64,000 nucleotides of DNA from Isoetes taiwanensis. Taxonomy: Eukaryota > Streptophyta > Lycopodiopsida > Isoetales > Isoetaceae. This document shows, one piece after another, positions 1 through 10,578 of the stretch. Location of the stretch: positions 62,001-126,000 of the forward strand of contig JAJEKV010000203.1 in the NCBI GenBank assembly GCA_021234155.1, in the 5' to 3' direction. How positions within the stretch are numbered: the stretch's first letter is position 1; each line of letters opens with the position of its first letter. Under the pieces are notes generated by a model. It saw only the letters and a program-made list of their open reading frames with translations. It had not been told where the DNA came from and ran no database searches. Made by a program: the position numbers and the translations under genes.

Positions 1-2
1 TC

Positions 3-344
3 CTTCACTTCCGCCATGGCCAAGTTCAAGACCACACTGCCGAGAAACACTATCCCGCCATTGTGCTCGCTCCTCCCCGCCAAAGACGGTCCTCCTCTTC
101 CTCCCGAGGATCCGTGGTTCTTCCTCCCGGAGAATCCAGGTGTCTTCCCTCCCGAGACCACCCTTACAGCCAGGCGGAGTTCACTCCACCGGGTGGAGAA
201 GCTCATCATGGATCATCAGTCAGCCACTTCGCCGTTGGGGTGATCGAAAGTGGGTGCATGAGGCTTACCTCGACGAGGGAGCCCTCCGAAATGAAGATGT
301 ATGTCATGGAGGACGACCTTCATATAGAGCTGAAGATGGCCTGA
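3..344 (+). other. GC-rich open stretch, possible end of a coding region cut by the window edge
   Basis: One forward frame is open from the window edge to a stop at about 344, and the stretch is much richer in G+C than the AT-rich DNA that follows. The conceptual peptide is rich in Ser, Arg and Pro and then acidic; no domain is recognised. Two other frames are also partly open, so coding status is uncertain. An AT-rich stretch resembling a 3' untranslated region follows. It could be the tail of a host gene or of a retroelement. Confidence 0.2.
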
Positions 345-384
345 AGATCAAGCCTTGTTTTTTGTAATCCCTGGTTTCAATTTT

Positions 385-500
385 TTTGGTAATAGTCCTT
401 GTGACTATTCTTTGTAAAGCTTTTTAATTAAATATAGAACTTGTTTTGCAATAGTCCTTGTGACTCCATTTTTTATAAAGCTTTTTCATTAATGACAGAA
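385..500. repeat. Short imperfect direct repeat
   Basis: The motif aatagtccttgtgact occurs at about 391 and again at about 451. Each copy is followed by a T-rich stretch and taaagctttttnatta. This is a two-copy duplication of about 60 bp in AT-rich DNA. From there to about 840 nothing else is recognisable. Confidence 0.5.
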
Positions 501-944
501 CTCCTCTTCTCTACAGCTGTTGTGACTATTTTTTTTGCTTTAACTGTTCTCTGAGTTTCCACTGTTCTTTTAGTTAACTGAACTATTTCTATCCTTTTCT
601 GTATAGATATAAGAAACATGTTTGGTACTTAGTTTGCAACTCAAGTTTTTGGTGCAACTCAAGTTAATGACAGTTTTTGTCATTAATTATAAAATGCAAA
701 GTACAATTACTGAAATAGTATACCAAAACAAACATTAAAACCAACAAGGAATTTCAAGGTGCAGAATTTATGATCTGCACACTAACAAAATATGGTAACC
801 AGAAGCCAATAGGAAAATTGTTCAGAGTATTTTTCTTTAAATGCATCTTGAAGCATCTGAAGCATCTGCCAAAAATTTCTGGATGTTAGTCCAGAAACCT
901 CTTGAACAATACCATCTGCATGAAATGAACACTAAACTGTTAGG

Positions 945-1530
945 GTGTGTATACCACACCAAACCATGCACCATACCATGCCCCACACTATCATATTCAC
1001 CACCACACACCACACCATTCACCACATCCCACCACACACCACACCATTCACCACACACCATACATCATAGACCATACACCAACTATCATATTCACCATGC
1101 GAGCACATCCCACCACACACCACACCATTCACCACACACCCCACCACACACCACACCATTCACCACACACCATACACCATAGACCATACACCAACTATCA
1201 TGTTCACTGCATCCAGCACATCCCACCACACACCACACCATTCACCACACTCCCCACCACACACCACACCATTCACCACACACCATATACACCATACACC
1301 AAATGGTGGAGTGTGGAGCCAAGGGTGGAGTGTGGTGGTGGGGGGGTGGTGTGTAGTGTGTGGTGGTGGTGGGGTGTGGTGGTGGGGGGTGGTGGTGTGT
1401 GTAGTGGTGTGTGGTGGTATGATGTGGTGTGGTGGAGTGTGGTGGTGGGGTGTGGTGTTGTGGATTGTGGTGTGATGTGGTGTGGTGGAGTGTGGTGGTG
1501 GTGGTGAAGTGTGGTGGAGGGGTGGTGTGG
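945..1530. repeat. Strand-switching CA/TG minisatellite
   Basis: From about 945 to 1310 the plus strand is almost only C, A and T, built from units such as cacaccattcaccacacacc. A larger repeat of roughly 120-130 bp is also visible (about 1050-1310), marked by the phrase accatacaccaactatcat. At about 1310 the composition flips and the plus strand becomes G/T-rich (gtggtggtgtgtggtggagtg) to about 1530. The two halves are largely complementary in kind, so a long imperfect hairpin or cruciform is possible. The frames reading through it are products of low complexity. Confidence 0.85.
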
Positions 1531-1797
1531 GTACAAGGTCACAAAAATATATCAGTCGAAACAATCAAGTAACTGCTTTTTGATTGACCAAAAAGGGTAC
1601 AAGGCTTCTTTAAATCAGAAATTTTTTCTTCAAAAAAAAAAAACTTACATAGTCATAAAGTATACTATCAAGAGTATACTATTCAAAGATAGTGTCATTT
1701 ACACATTCCTTATGATAGAAAAATGTGAACACAAATGTGAACAAAAGATATATATAAGCCTGTTACATAGTTCATCTTGCAAAATCGGATATCAGAC

Positions 1798-1935
1798 TCA
1801 TGATCGCCGCAGAAAATCGAGGACCGGCTGGTCGACACGCTCTTTTCGATTGGCATCACAATGCATGACCAAAGCATCTATTAGAAATTGTTGTCATGAC
1901 AGGGCGTATTCATGAGAGAACCATTTAGATGTAAT
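1798..1935 (-). pseudogene. Last exon of the Ulp1-like gene, with internal stop
   Basis: A splice acceptor (CACAG) ends at 1936. The frame continues from the preceding exon, which ends at 2016 before a perfect GTAAGT donor. It reads ITSKWFSHEYALS, then TGA at 1894-1896, then QQFLIDALVMHCDANRKE and on to a stop at 1798-1800. The residues on both sides of the TGA look like one continuous domain end, so the TGA is probably a CGA-to-TGA transition. Confidence 0.55.
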
Positions 1936-2854
1936 CTGTGACATCCATAAATAAGGTTAGAAATATTTAAAGGAGCATGAGATGCAGTACATACGAGGGA
2001 AGACATACAACTTACTTCCATATCTCTACCAGAGACAAGAGCTTCAACATATTTGTGCATAAATCCCATCACATACAACCCACATGATGTTAAATTGGGC
2101 TGCTGTGGCACCTCTACTTGTTGAATCCGATTAACATTATTTCTCTTTATGAAATCGACGCGTCTAGATACTTGACCGATCGATGTGGTTAACATTTGTG
2201 TGTGCAGCCTACATATCACGAAATTTAGCAGACCGAATTAGCGAAGAAAAGCAAAGCAACAACTTAAAGTATTACATACACTTTGATTGCTTTCTCGTTC
2301 GTCGCATAACCTGTAAGAGGATTCAAGACGTGAATTCGTGGTGCAGGTAGGATCTTGGAATCAGATGGTGCGAGCATAAAAACAGCCAGCACAAAATGGT
2401 CATTCTCAAGGATAGGTGCAAGGATATGATAGCATTTAGCTACCACAATCCCCTTCATCCCTGATTTCACTATTTCAATGACATTCAAGATCCTTCAAAT
2501 GATTCACCCTTTCTTTTCTTTGGTAGCTTCTCTAAACCTTATATAGTTGTAAGCAGGATAAAAAAAGATTTTGCTCTTCCACTTTTCGAAAGGCAATGTC
2601 TCATACAAGCACCGGATTAGATTAAGATTAACATTAGAGACAAGGAATAGCAACAAATACAAATACGTACAACCAGTTTATTACACCGCCATAAAGATCC
2701 ACTAAGCGGCTACTCATTTTAGAGTTAGTTGCACATAAAATTGCTATGTCAGGCTTGCAACCACTTTCATTTCAGCCGGTTTACAGTTCTTGAATGACGG
2801 AATGGCGGAATTCCATAAGTTTATCCTTGTCATCATTTCGTTGTCGATCCAAGA

Positions 2855-3112
2855 TGTTAGTGTCATATTAACAATTGATCCATGACAATAAAGTATAAAT
2901 TGATACCTTCCAATCTCGCTTCCAAAGGTTTAGACCTCGCAAAACGAGTAAAATATAATAAGCTACTGAAGTATAAGTAAGTCAATGTTAGTGTCATATT
3001 AACAATTGATCCATGACAATAAAGCATAAATTGATACCTTCCAATCTCGTTTCCAAGGGTTTAGACCTGCAAAAAACGAGTAAAATATAATAAGCTAATT
3101 ATAAGTAAGTCA
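2855..3112. repeat. 131-bp tandem duplication
   Basis: Two adjacent copies begin at 2855 and 2986 with tgttagtgtcatattaac. They stay nearly identical through ataccttccaatctcg and aacgagtaaaatataataag. The duplication lies in a presumed intron of the decayed Ulp1-like gene. Confidence 0.85.
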
Positions 3113-4184
3113 ATGTAAGCTAGCAATTACCGCTTTGGTACGGATGTCCCCGCTTTAATTTGCACTCTTTTTTCCAAATGCTTTTGGCATCGCCTTTGAC
3201 CATAATATAGTCGCGTTGCCTTTGGCTGCAATCTCCAAGGCTTCTTCAACATCATCTAGCTCCTTTGAATTGTCGCAAGTCTCAAGACAAGAAAGTGCTT
3301 CATTCTAATGTTTTGAAAGCAAGACAAAAAGAAACACGCATCGCCAAAGAACAAGCCTTTTCCTCAACTTGAACTTCAACAAAGAAATTTCAGGATCAGT
3401 TTTCAATGTCGCCACCAACATCTTCAAGTAATTTTATCCGTAAACACGTCAACGTAAGTTACAAAATACAAAAAAAAAAAAAAAAGAAACCCTGAAAAGG
3501 AGAGAGAATTACTTTCTGGGCTTTCAGCTAGTTGCTCCAATAATAGCACCGGCTTCAACAGTGGGATCTCTTTTTGGAAAACAACCTCTGCTGCAAAATA
3601 TTGAACATTAGTGAACTCTAACTACAACAGATGCAATCTTAATGTAATCGAATGTAATCACCCTACCTTCCACATACCCTCCTGTCTCCAAATCCTCGAG
3701 ACCGATTGCTTATGAGTTGTTGCAATTCTCAAAGGTGATGTAGATGTGGATGGACTTCCAACATCGATAGCAACAAAGATCTTTGTGCCAGGTTCAAAGA
3801 ATTGGGATGTCCGAGAATGGTAAATGATACCCCTTCCCAATAACATTCTTCTTTTCACCTACAACATCAAATTTTGCTATATTCGAACTTAAGCATAGTG
3901 CACGAAACATGAATTGTTTAGTTTACCCCGCAGCTTTTATTTCTTCCTTTTCTTGATACTACCCATGTCTCGCATTGACACAATTGGGTGTCAATAAGAA
4001 ATGTAAACACTTGATTCAGAATCAAGGGGAGATGTAGAGTAGATAGAAGCAAAATCAAGAAAAACAATCAGATGCAAATCAAAAACAGAACAAATATTAA
4101 TTACATGCAAGTAGGTTTTACCGCAGGCAAACTTTCTCAATGATAATGTAACGACAAAATAATAGAAGTACATTAGTGTACATA

Positions 4185-4370
4185 GCTATCACAATGTAAA
4201 GGAAAACCAAATACTAAATTCAAATGCATTTCAGAACAAAATATTTTATCAATACACCCTATCAAATACATCATTCAGCATTGAATGTAAAGGAAAGTCA
4301 AATACCAAATTCATATGCATTTCTGATCACATGTAAATGCAAAGTACAGTCAATGCAATACACCCTATTA
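4185..4370. repeat. About 92-bp tandem duplication
   Basis: The phrase aatgtaaaggaaa..caaatac.aaattca.atgcattt appears near 4193 and again near 4285. Copies of aatacaccctat occur near 4252, 4359 and 4371. This is a local duplication in AT-rich, intron-like sequence. Confidence 0.7.
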
Positions 4371-5827
4371 ATACACCCTATAAAGGAATTCCGTAAAAGC
4401 ACTTCATGGCACATGTAATCAGAAGTACGTATAAAATACATTTCCTCTTTACAAAGAAAGACAAAACCACGCCAAAATCAAATGTTAATACAGCTTATGT
4501 ACATGATGGAAACTAACTACATCTAAGTACACTCAAACTAATTATGTAATCAAAATAGAAATAGATGTACCTTCGAAGGGATTCCTAAGCGTTGTCGCAG
4601 TCCTCGCACCATGAACAATCATGTACACATGTATTCGCCGTTGAAACCCCTCGAATACAAGACAAAATGGACAATATGTATGACCACAAAGTGGAGATAT
4701 TACCATGGTCGAAGTCAAGGCAATCATTGCAACCGGCTGTAAGTATTGCTTATATGTGAGAATGAAGCCCGCCTTGCTGCAAGTATGGGAGCTGGCTGCA
4801 GCCTATCGGGTCCGATCTTTCCAAATGCTTAGTCATCTCCTTTATTCTATTCTCACAGTTGGAATTAACTTCCAAATCCTTGCTGATTTTTTCAATGGCA
4901 GCTTCTAATTCTTGCAAATTAGCCTTTAAACAATCAATGGAAATCATTAGAGCATCTAAGTCAGCAATATAACTTGATTTCTCCTCCTCTAAATGGGATG
5001 CCAAAGCCATTTGCACATCGGGCTTGGCTTCCCGCTTGCTTTTAAACCCGCCATAATGCTGAATCGCTCACATATTTTTGCATCTTTACTCGCACAAGTC
5101 TTGTCAAGAAGCTCTTATCACTCTCATGCTTCAACAGCTCAATTTCCATTGTTTTCCTTTTCTCTTTTAAAGTCTCAGATTTCATCAAGCATGGAGGCGT
5201 AATCTAATGCTCTTGTTTCCACCACCTTTTCATCATTTCCAACTGCCGCCCCAATTCTACCCGAGGCATACATTTAATAGCTTTAACATTGGAAGACTTT
5301 ATCAGAAGCTAATTCCCAGTCAGTCGATTCTTTTTGAGAGCCTTTTGAATGAAGACTTGCATTTGCTTTCACCTCATCCCAATCAATGCTTACTCCTTTG
5401 TAATGAAGTGCATATGCTCGAAAGCAAAATACAATGGAATGTGATGATTTGCAATGTCCCTCCTACAAAAAAAACGTGCTCATACACGTAAAAAAAAATG
5501 CCATCCAACCAGTGCTTAATCCTCAGACTCTTGATAACCCCTAACAAATAGGGCTTCAGAACCCCAAACATCCTGCACTATTTGCACTAGCCCCGAAACA
5601 TGCTATCAAAATTGTTGCTCCTAAGTCAGCCTGATGCTTACCTTTGTCAAACTCGGGCAAGAAGACCTCCCGATCCAAGAAGACCCACTCTTGAGTTTTC
5701 GGGCAAGCTTCTAGTGGGAGACCTTGGCATGGGCTTTGACAGTTTGTTGGGAGGAGATTTCCTTGAGATGTCTTTGTTCCAAGCTGCTTCGCCATGATCT
5801 CTTCCCCGGTGCTTCACTCTCAAAAAT

Positions 5828-5945
5828 GCAAGCTTTTGGCTATGGAGGTCCTGATCTTGGCTATGAAGGTTCGAATATGGATGTCAAGCTTTCGGCTATG
5901 GAGGTTCGAATATGGATGTCAAGCTTTCGGCTATGGAGGTTCGAG
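5828..5945. repeat. Three-copy tandem repeat of about 36 bp
   Basis: The unit caagcttt.ggctatggaggt followed by tcgaatatggatgt is repeated about three times just upstream of the first exon piece of the Ulp1-like gene. A G+C-poor stretch from about 5950 to 6110 holds nothing recognisable before the tRNA array begins. Confidence 0.8.
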
Positions 5946-6303
5946 CGGGAGGAAGGTTGAACAGAGCGCGGGAGGAGTTCAAAATTATTTGCCCTATTAA
6001 TGATTCATTCCAAGAATAATAATTTCTGGGGGGAGGGATTTCCTTACATTTTGAATTTGTAAATGTAAAATACGGGCACTTTTTTTGCCCACCCTTTCAT
6101 GCTTCTACCCAACAACTAAGATGATGAAGAAAAACTTCAGATAAGATTAATATTGAAACCCCAAATCCTTATCTAACACAATGAATCTTCTTGTTGTGAA
6201 ACGATACCTATTTTATTGACGAAGCGATTGCCAAGTTCCTAACTCTTAAAAAGATCAAAGCTTGCAACAAAGAATTCCAATGGGCTTACTCGCCAAAATC
6301 CAA

Positions 6304-6377
6304 TGGCCTATGCAGGCGTCGAACCTGCGACCTTCGCATTATTAGCACGACGCTCTAACCAACTGAGCTAATAGGCC
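6304..6377 (-). tRNA. tRNA-Ile(AAU), array copy 1
   Basis: 74 nt including the discriminator base. The acceptor stem is GGCCTAT/ATAGGCC and the anticodon loop CTAATAA gives AAT. The anticodon stem has one G-U pair (cgcatt on the plus strand) and the T-loop is TTCGACG. All arms can still form. Confidence 0.85.
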
Positions 6378-6775
6378 TGAAGATTGGAAGCTGCATTTTT
6401 CTAACCTCCGCAAGTATTTTATACGGCATGCAGTTTTGTTACTTTTTTTGACATCTCGCGAAGAACACGAAACAATGATGCTGACAACATGAAATGCGTT
6501 ACTACGAGATGCAAAGCCAGTGAGTGTGTGAAAGTCTAGATTACCACTAGTTTTTAAAAAACTAAAGTGGCCTCGTAGATCCAAACAACTAAGATGTTGA
6601 AGAAAAACTTCAGATAAGATTAATATAAAACCCCAAATCCTTATCTAACACAATGAATCTTCTTTTTGTTAAACCATACCTATTTCATTGACGAAGCGAT
6701 TGCCAAGTTCCTAACTCTTAAAAAGAACAAAGGTTGCAACAAAGAATTCCAATGGGCTTACTCGCCAAAATCTAA

Positions 6776-6849
6776 TGGCCTATGCAGGTGTCGAACCTGC
6801 GACCTTCGCATTATTAGCACGACGCTCTAACCAACTTAGCTAATAGGCC
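6776..6849 (-). tRNA. tRNA-Ile(AAU), array copy 2
   Basis: Same 74-nt fold and AAT anticodon. One change in the D-stem (plus strand ccaacttagc) breaks a base pair and alters the A box, so activity is less sure. Confidence 0.7.
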
Positions 6850-7202
6850 TGTAGATTGGAAGCTGCATTTTTCTAACCTCAGACATCTCGCGAAGAACAC
6901 GAAACAATGATGCTGACAACATGAAATGCGTTACTGTGAGTTGCAAAGCCAGTGAGTGTGTGAAAGTCTAGATTAGTTTTTAAAACACTAAAGTGGCCTA
7001 GTAGATCCAAACAACTAAGATGTTGAAGAAAAACTTCAGATAAGATTAATATTGAAACCACAAATCCTTATCTAACACAATGAATCTTTTTTTTGTGAAA
7101 CCATACCTATTTTATTGACGAAGCGATTGCCAAGTTCCTAACTCTTAAAAAGATCAAAGCTTGCAACAAAGAATTCCAATGGGCTTACTCGCCAGAATCT
7201 AA

Positions 7203-7276
7203 TGGCCTATGCAGGTGTCGAACCTGCGACCTTCGCGTTATTAGCACGACGCTCTAACCAACTGAGCTAATAGGCC
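7203..7276 (-). tRNA. tRNA-Ile(AAU), array copy 3, exact consensus
   Basis: Matches the consensus of the array base for base. Stems are acceptor GGCCTAT/ATAGGCC, D GCTC/GAGC, anticodon TCGTG/CGCGA and T GCAGG/CCTGC. The anticodon AAT would be deaminated to IAU and would read AUU and AUC codons. Confidence 0.93.
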
Positions 7277-7670
7277 TAAAGATTGAAAGCGGTCTAACCT
7301 CTCCAAGTATTTTATACGGCATGCAATTTTTTTACTTTTTTTGACATCTCGCGAAGAACACGAAACAATGATGCTGACAACATGAAATGCATTACTACGA
7401 GTTGCAAAGCCAATGAGTGTGTGAAAGTCTAGATTACCACTAGTTTTTAAAAACCTAAACTGGCCTCATAGATCCAAACAACTAAGATGTTGAAGAAAAA
7501 CTTCAGATAAGATTAATATTGAAACCACAAATCCTTATCTAACACAATGAATCTTTTTTTTGTGAAACCATACCTATTTTATTGACGAAGCGATTGCCAA
7601 GTTCCTAACTCTTAAAAAAGAACAAAGCTTGCAACAAAGAATTCCAATGGGCTTACTCGCCAAAATCCAA

Positions 7671-7744
7671 TGGCCTATGCAGGTGTCGAACCTGCGACCT
7701 TCGCATTATTAACACAACGCTCTAACCAACTGAGGTAATAGGCC
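7671..7744 (-). pseudogene. tRNA-Ile copy 4, degenerate
   Basis: Full length, but with several changes in the anticodon arm (plus strand attattaacacaacg) and a broken D-stem (tgaggtaata). Probably inactive. Confidence 0.7.
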
Positions 7745-7935
7745 TGAAGATTGGAAGCTGCATTTTTCTAACCTCTCCAAGTGTTTTATACGGCATGCAG
7801 TTTTGTTACTTTTTTTGACATCTCGCGAAGAACACGAAACAATGATGCTCACAACATGAAATGCATTACTACGAGTTGCAAAGCAAGTGAGTGTGTGAAA
7901 GTCTAGATTACCACTAGTATTTAAAAAACTAAAGT

Positions 7936-8570
7936 TTCTTCCAAATTTTCTCTCTGCTTTTTAATGATGTGGACTCTTTGGTTGACAGAGCTCTTGGTGA
8001 GGAGGCATCATGATGGAGGGCATGCTCGGGAGGTGGACCCTGCTACTGTCCCTTTATCAGCAATGGAGGTCATAGATGCTTTATTCTGGCTTAAAACAGA
8101 GGTCATTAGCTGCATTACATTCAACCGTCTGCTGGAGGATGAGGACCTTTGGAGGTTCAATCCGGAGATAAAGCCATATTTCCGAGCCAAACTCAAGATC
8201 CATGAAGACGCTCGGGATTCCTGAATTATGTACCTGCTGGATTCAACAGGCTATGGTCCCAATGAATTGGATGATCTGATGTTCATTCATACAGAGGAGA
8301 CCTTCGCTATCATCACTGAGGAGGCATGGATTATTAAACTGATGACGTGATCATAAGACTATATCTGTTTTTATCTGAATTACTGTTATAAGGTGGTCTT
8401 TTTTTGATCGGGCATCCTTCCCTTAAAGGATATTGGTGGTTATTCTTAGCCATCCTTTTCCATGGTGGGGCTTGTTTGCCTACTATGGTTCTTTTGTATG
8501 TATGACTATGTAACTTTTCCCATACAGTAATATAAATCTGCTGTTTCCTCAAAAAAAAAATAAAAAAAAA
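7936..8570 (+). mobile_element. Retroposed insert with A-rich tail and 14-bp target-site duplication
   Basis: The sequence splits a tRNA-array unit. The unit motif taaaaaactaaagt is found at 7922-7935 and repeated at 8571-8584, and an A-rich tail (about 8551-8570) precedes the second copy. This is the mark of target-primed reverse transcription on a plus-strand RNA. The insert carries an 86-codon frame (7964-8224), including EVIDALFWLKTEVISCITFN, with a 3' UTR-like region behind it. The parent transcript is not recognised: it may be a 5'-truncated LINE or a retrocopy of a host mRNA. Confidence 0.85.
7964..8224 (+). pseudogene. 86-codon frame inside the retroinsert
   Basis: The frame reads from ATG to TGA with no interruption. 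The first residues (MMWTLWLTELLVRRHHDGG) may not be the true start because the insert looks 5'-truncated. The second half is charged (LLEDEDLWRFNPEIKPYFR, then AKLKIHEDARDS) and resembles the C-terminus of a soluble protein. No family is recognised. The frame has no promoter of its own, so expression is doubtful. Confidence 0.4.
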
Positions 8571-8792
8571 TAAAAAACTAAAGTGGCCTCGTAGATCCAA
8601 TCAACTAAGATGTTGAAGAAAAACTTCAGATAAGATTAATATTGAAACCACAAATCCTTATCTAACACAATGAATCTTTTTTTTGTGAAACCATACCTAT
8701 TTCATTGACGAAACGATTGCCAAGTTCCTAACTCTTAAAAAGAACAAAGGTTGCAACAAAGAATTCCAATGGGCTTACTCGCCAAAATCTAA

Positions 8793-8866
8793 TGGCCTAT
8801 GCAGGTGTCGAACCTACGACCTTCGCGTTATTAGCACGACGCTCTAACCAACTGAGCTAATAGGCC
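8793..8866 (-). tRNA. tRNA-Ile(AAU), array copy 5
   Basis: Consensus apart from one T-stem change that turns a G-C pair into a wobble (plus strand cgaacctacg). AAT anticodon. The whole fold is retained. Confidence 0.85.
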
Positions 8867-9257
8867 TGAAGATTGGAAGCTGCATTTTTCTAACCTCTCC
8901 AAGTGTTTTATACCTGCATGCGCTTTTGTTACTTTTTTTTGACATCTCGCGAAGAACACGAAACAATGATGCTGACAACATGAAATGCATTACTACGAGT
9001 TACAAAGCCAGTGAGTATGTGAAAGCCTAGATTACCACTAGTTTTTAAAAGACTAAAGTGGCCTCGTAGATCCAAACAACTAAGATGTTGAAGAAAAACT
9101 TCAGATAAGATTAATATTGAAACCACAATCCAATGAATCTTTTTTTTGTGAAACCATACCTATTTTATTGACGAAGCGATTGCCAAGTTCCTAACTCTTA
9201 AAAAAGAATAAAGCTTGCAACAAAGAATTCCAATGGGCTTATTCGCCCAAAATCTAA

Positions 9258-9333
9258 TGGCCTATGCAAGTGTCGAACTCACGACCTTCGCGTTATTAGC
9301 ACGACGACGCCTAACCAACCGAGCTAATAGGCC
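9258..9333 (-). pseudogene. tRNA-Ile copy 6, degenerate
   Basis: Contains an extra acg repeat in the anticodon/D region (acgacgacgcc), a changed T-arm (gtcgaactcacg) and D-loop changes. The 76-nt length and lost pairs suggest it is inactive. Confidence 0.75.
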
Positions 9334-9701
9334 CTGAAGATTGGAAGCTACATTTTTCTAACCTCTCCAAGTGTTTTATACGGCATGCGCTTACATTACT
9401 TTTTGACATCTCGCGAAGAACACAAAACAATGATGCTGACACATGAAATGCATTACTACGAGTTGCAAAGCCAGTGAGTGTGTGAAAGTCTAGATTACCA
9501 CTAGTTTTTAAAAGTCTAAACTGGCCTCGTAGATCCAAACAACTAAGATGTTGAAGAAAAACTTCAGATAAGATTAATATTGAAACCCCAAATCCTTATC
9601 TAACACAATGAATCTTCTTGTTGTGAAACCATACCTATTTTATTGACGAAGCGATAAGCTTGCAACAAAGAATTCCAATGGGCGTACTCGCGAAAATCTA
9701 A

Positions 9702-9775
9702 TGGCCTATGCAGGTGTCGAACCTGCGACCTTCGCATTATTAGCACGATGCTCTAACCAACTGCGCTAATAGGCC
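9702..9775 (-). tRNA. tRNA-Ile(AAU), array copy 7
   Basis: 74 nt with AAT anticodon. One D-stem mismatch (ctgcgctaat on the plus strand) and a change at the junction before the anticodon stem. Possibly weakened. Confidence 0.65.
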
Positions 9776-10174
9776 TAAAGATTGAAAGCTACATTTTTCT
9801 AACCTCTCCAAGTGTTTTATATGGCATGCAGTTTTGTTACTTTTTTTGACATCTCGCGAAGAACACGAAACAATGATGCTGACAACATGAAATGCATTAC
9901 TACGAGTTGCAAAGCCAGTGAGTGTGTGAAAGTCTAGATTACCACTAGTTTTTAAAAGTCTAAACTGGCCTCGTAGATCCAAACAACTAAGATGTTGAAG
10001 AAAAACTTCAGATAAGATTAATATTGAAACCCCAAATCCTTATCTAACACAATGAATCTTCTTGTTGTGAAACCATACCTATTTTATTGACGAAGCGATT
10101 GCCAAGTTCCTAACTCTTAAAAAGATCAAAGCTTGCAACAAAGAATTCCAATGGGCTTACTCGCCAAAATCCAA

Positions 10175-10248
10175 TGGCCTATGCAGGTGTCGAACCTGCG
10201 ACCTTCGCGTTATTAGCACGACGCTCTAACCAACTGAGCTAATAGGCC
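10175..10248 (-). tRNA. tRNA-Ile(AAU), array copy 8, exact consensus
   Basis: Identical to the array consensus over all 74 nt, with every stem paired and A and B boxes intact. Confidence 0.93.
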
Positions 10249-10578
10249 TGAAGATTGGAAGCTACATTTTTCTAACCTCGCCAAGTAGGCATGGCAGTTC
10301 TGTTACTTTTTTTGACATCTCGCGAAGAACACGAAACAATGATGCTGACAACATGAAATGCATTACTACGAGTTGCAAAGCCAGTGAGTGTGTGACGACC
10401 ACTAGTTTTTAAAAAACTAAAGTGGCCTCGTAGATCCAAACAACTAAGATGTTGAAGAAAAACTTCAGATAAGATTAATATTGAAACCCCAAATCCTTAT
10501 CTAACACAATGAATCTTTTTTTGTGAAACCATACCTATTTGATTGACGAAGCGATTGCCAAGCTCCTAACTCTTAAAA

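Larger units (their letters stand above)
1798..5795 (-). pseudogene. Degenerate multi-exon gene with C-terminal Ulp1-like (C48) cysteine peptidase domain
   Basis: Reading right to left on the minus strand, coding-like pieces separated by splice-like junctions can be followed. The first runs from about 5795 to 5642 (..WVFLDREVFLPEFDK) and ends at a GTAAGC donor. The next starts at 5572 after CAG (..DVWGSEALFVRGYQE). Further pieces lie near 5420-5290, 5190-5030 and 5016-4750 (the last two charged, heptad-like coiled coil), 3300-3160, 3600-3520 and 3858-3658. The end is the recognisable part. LPFEKWKSKIFFYPAYNY lies near 2600-2530. DHFVLAVFML (the His region) lies near 2400. QQPNLTSCGLYVMGFMHKYV holds the catalytic Gln/Cys pattern of C48 peptidases near 2110-2050. 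After a GTAAGT donor at 2015-2010 the last exon runs 1935-1798. Known: Ulp1-type domains remove SUMO-like tags and are also common in plant transposon proteins. Odd: an in-frame TGA at 1894-1896, reading frames that do not join between some exons, and Asn where the catalytic Asp is usual (IHVLNPL). I infer a decayed gene, probably transposon-derived. Confidence 0.6.

Noticed and set aside
947-1507. 186-codon frame rich in His, Thr and Pro, then Val and Gly
   Set aside because: It is a reading of the CA/TG minisatellite; all frames there are open by composition.
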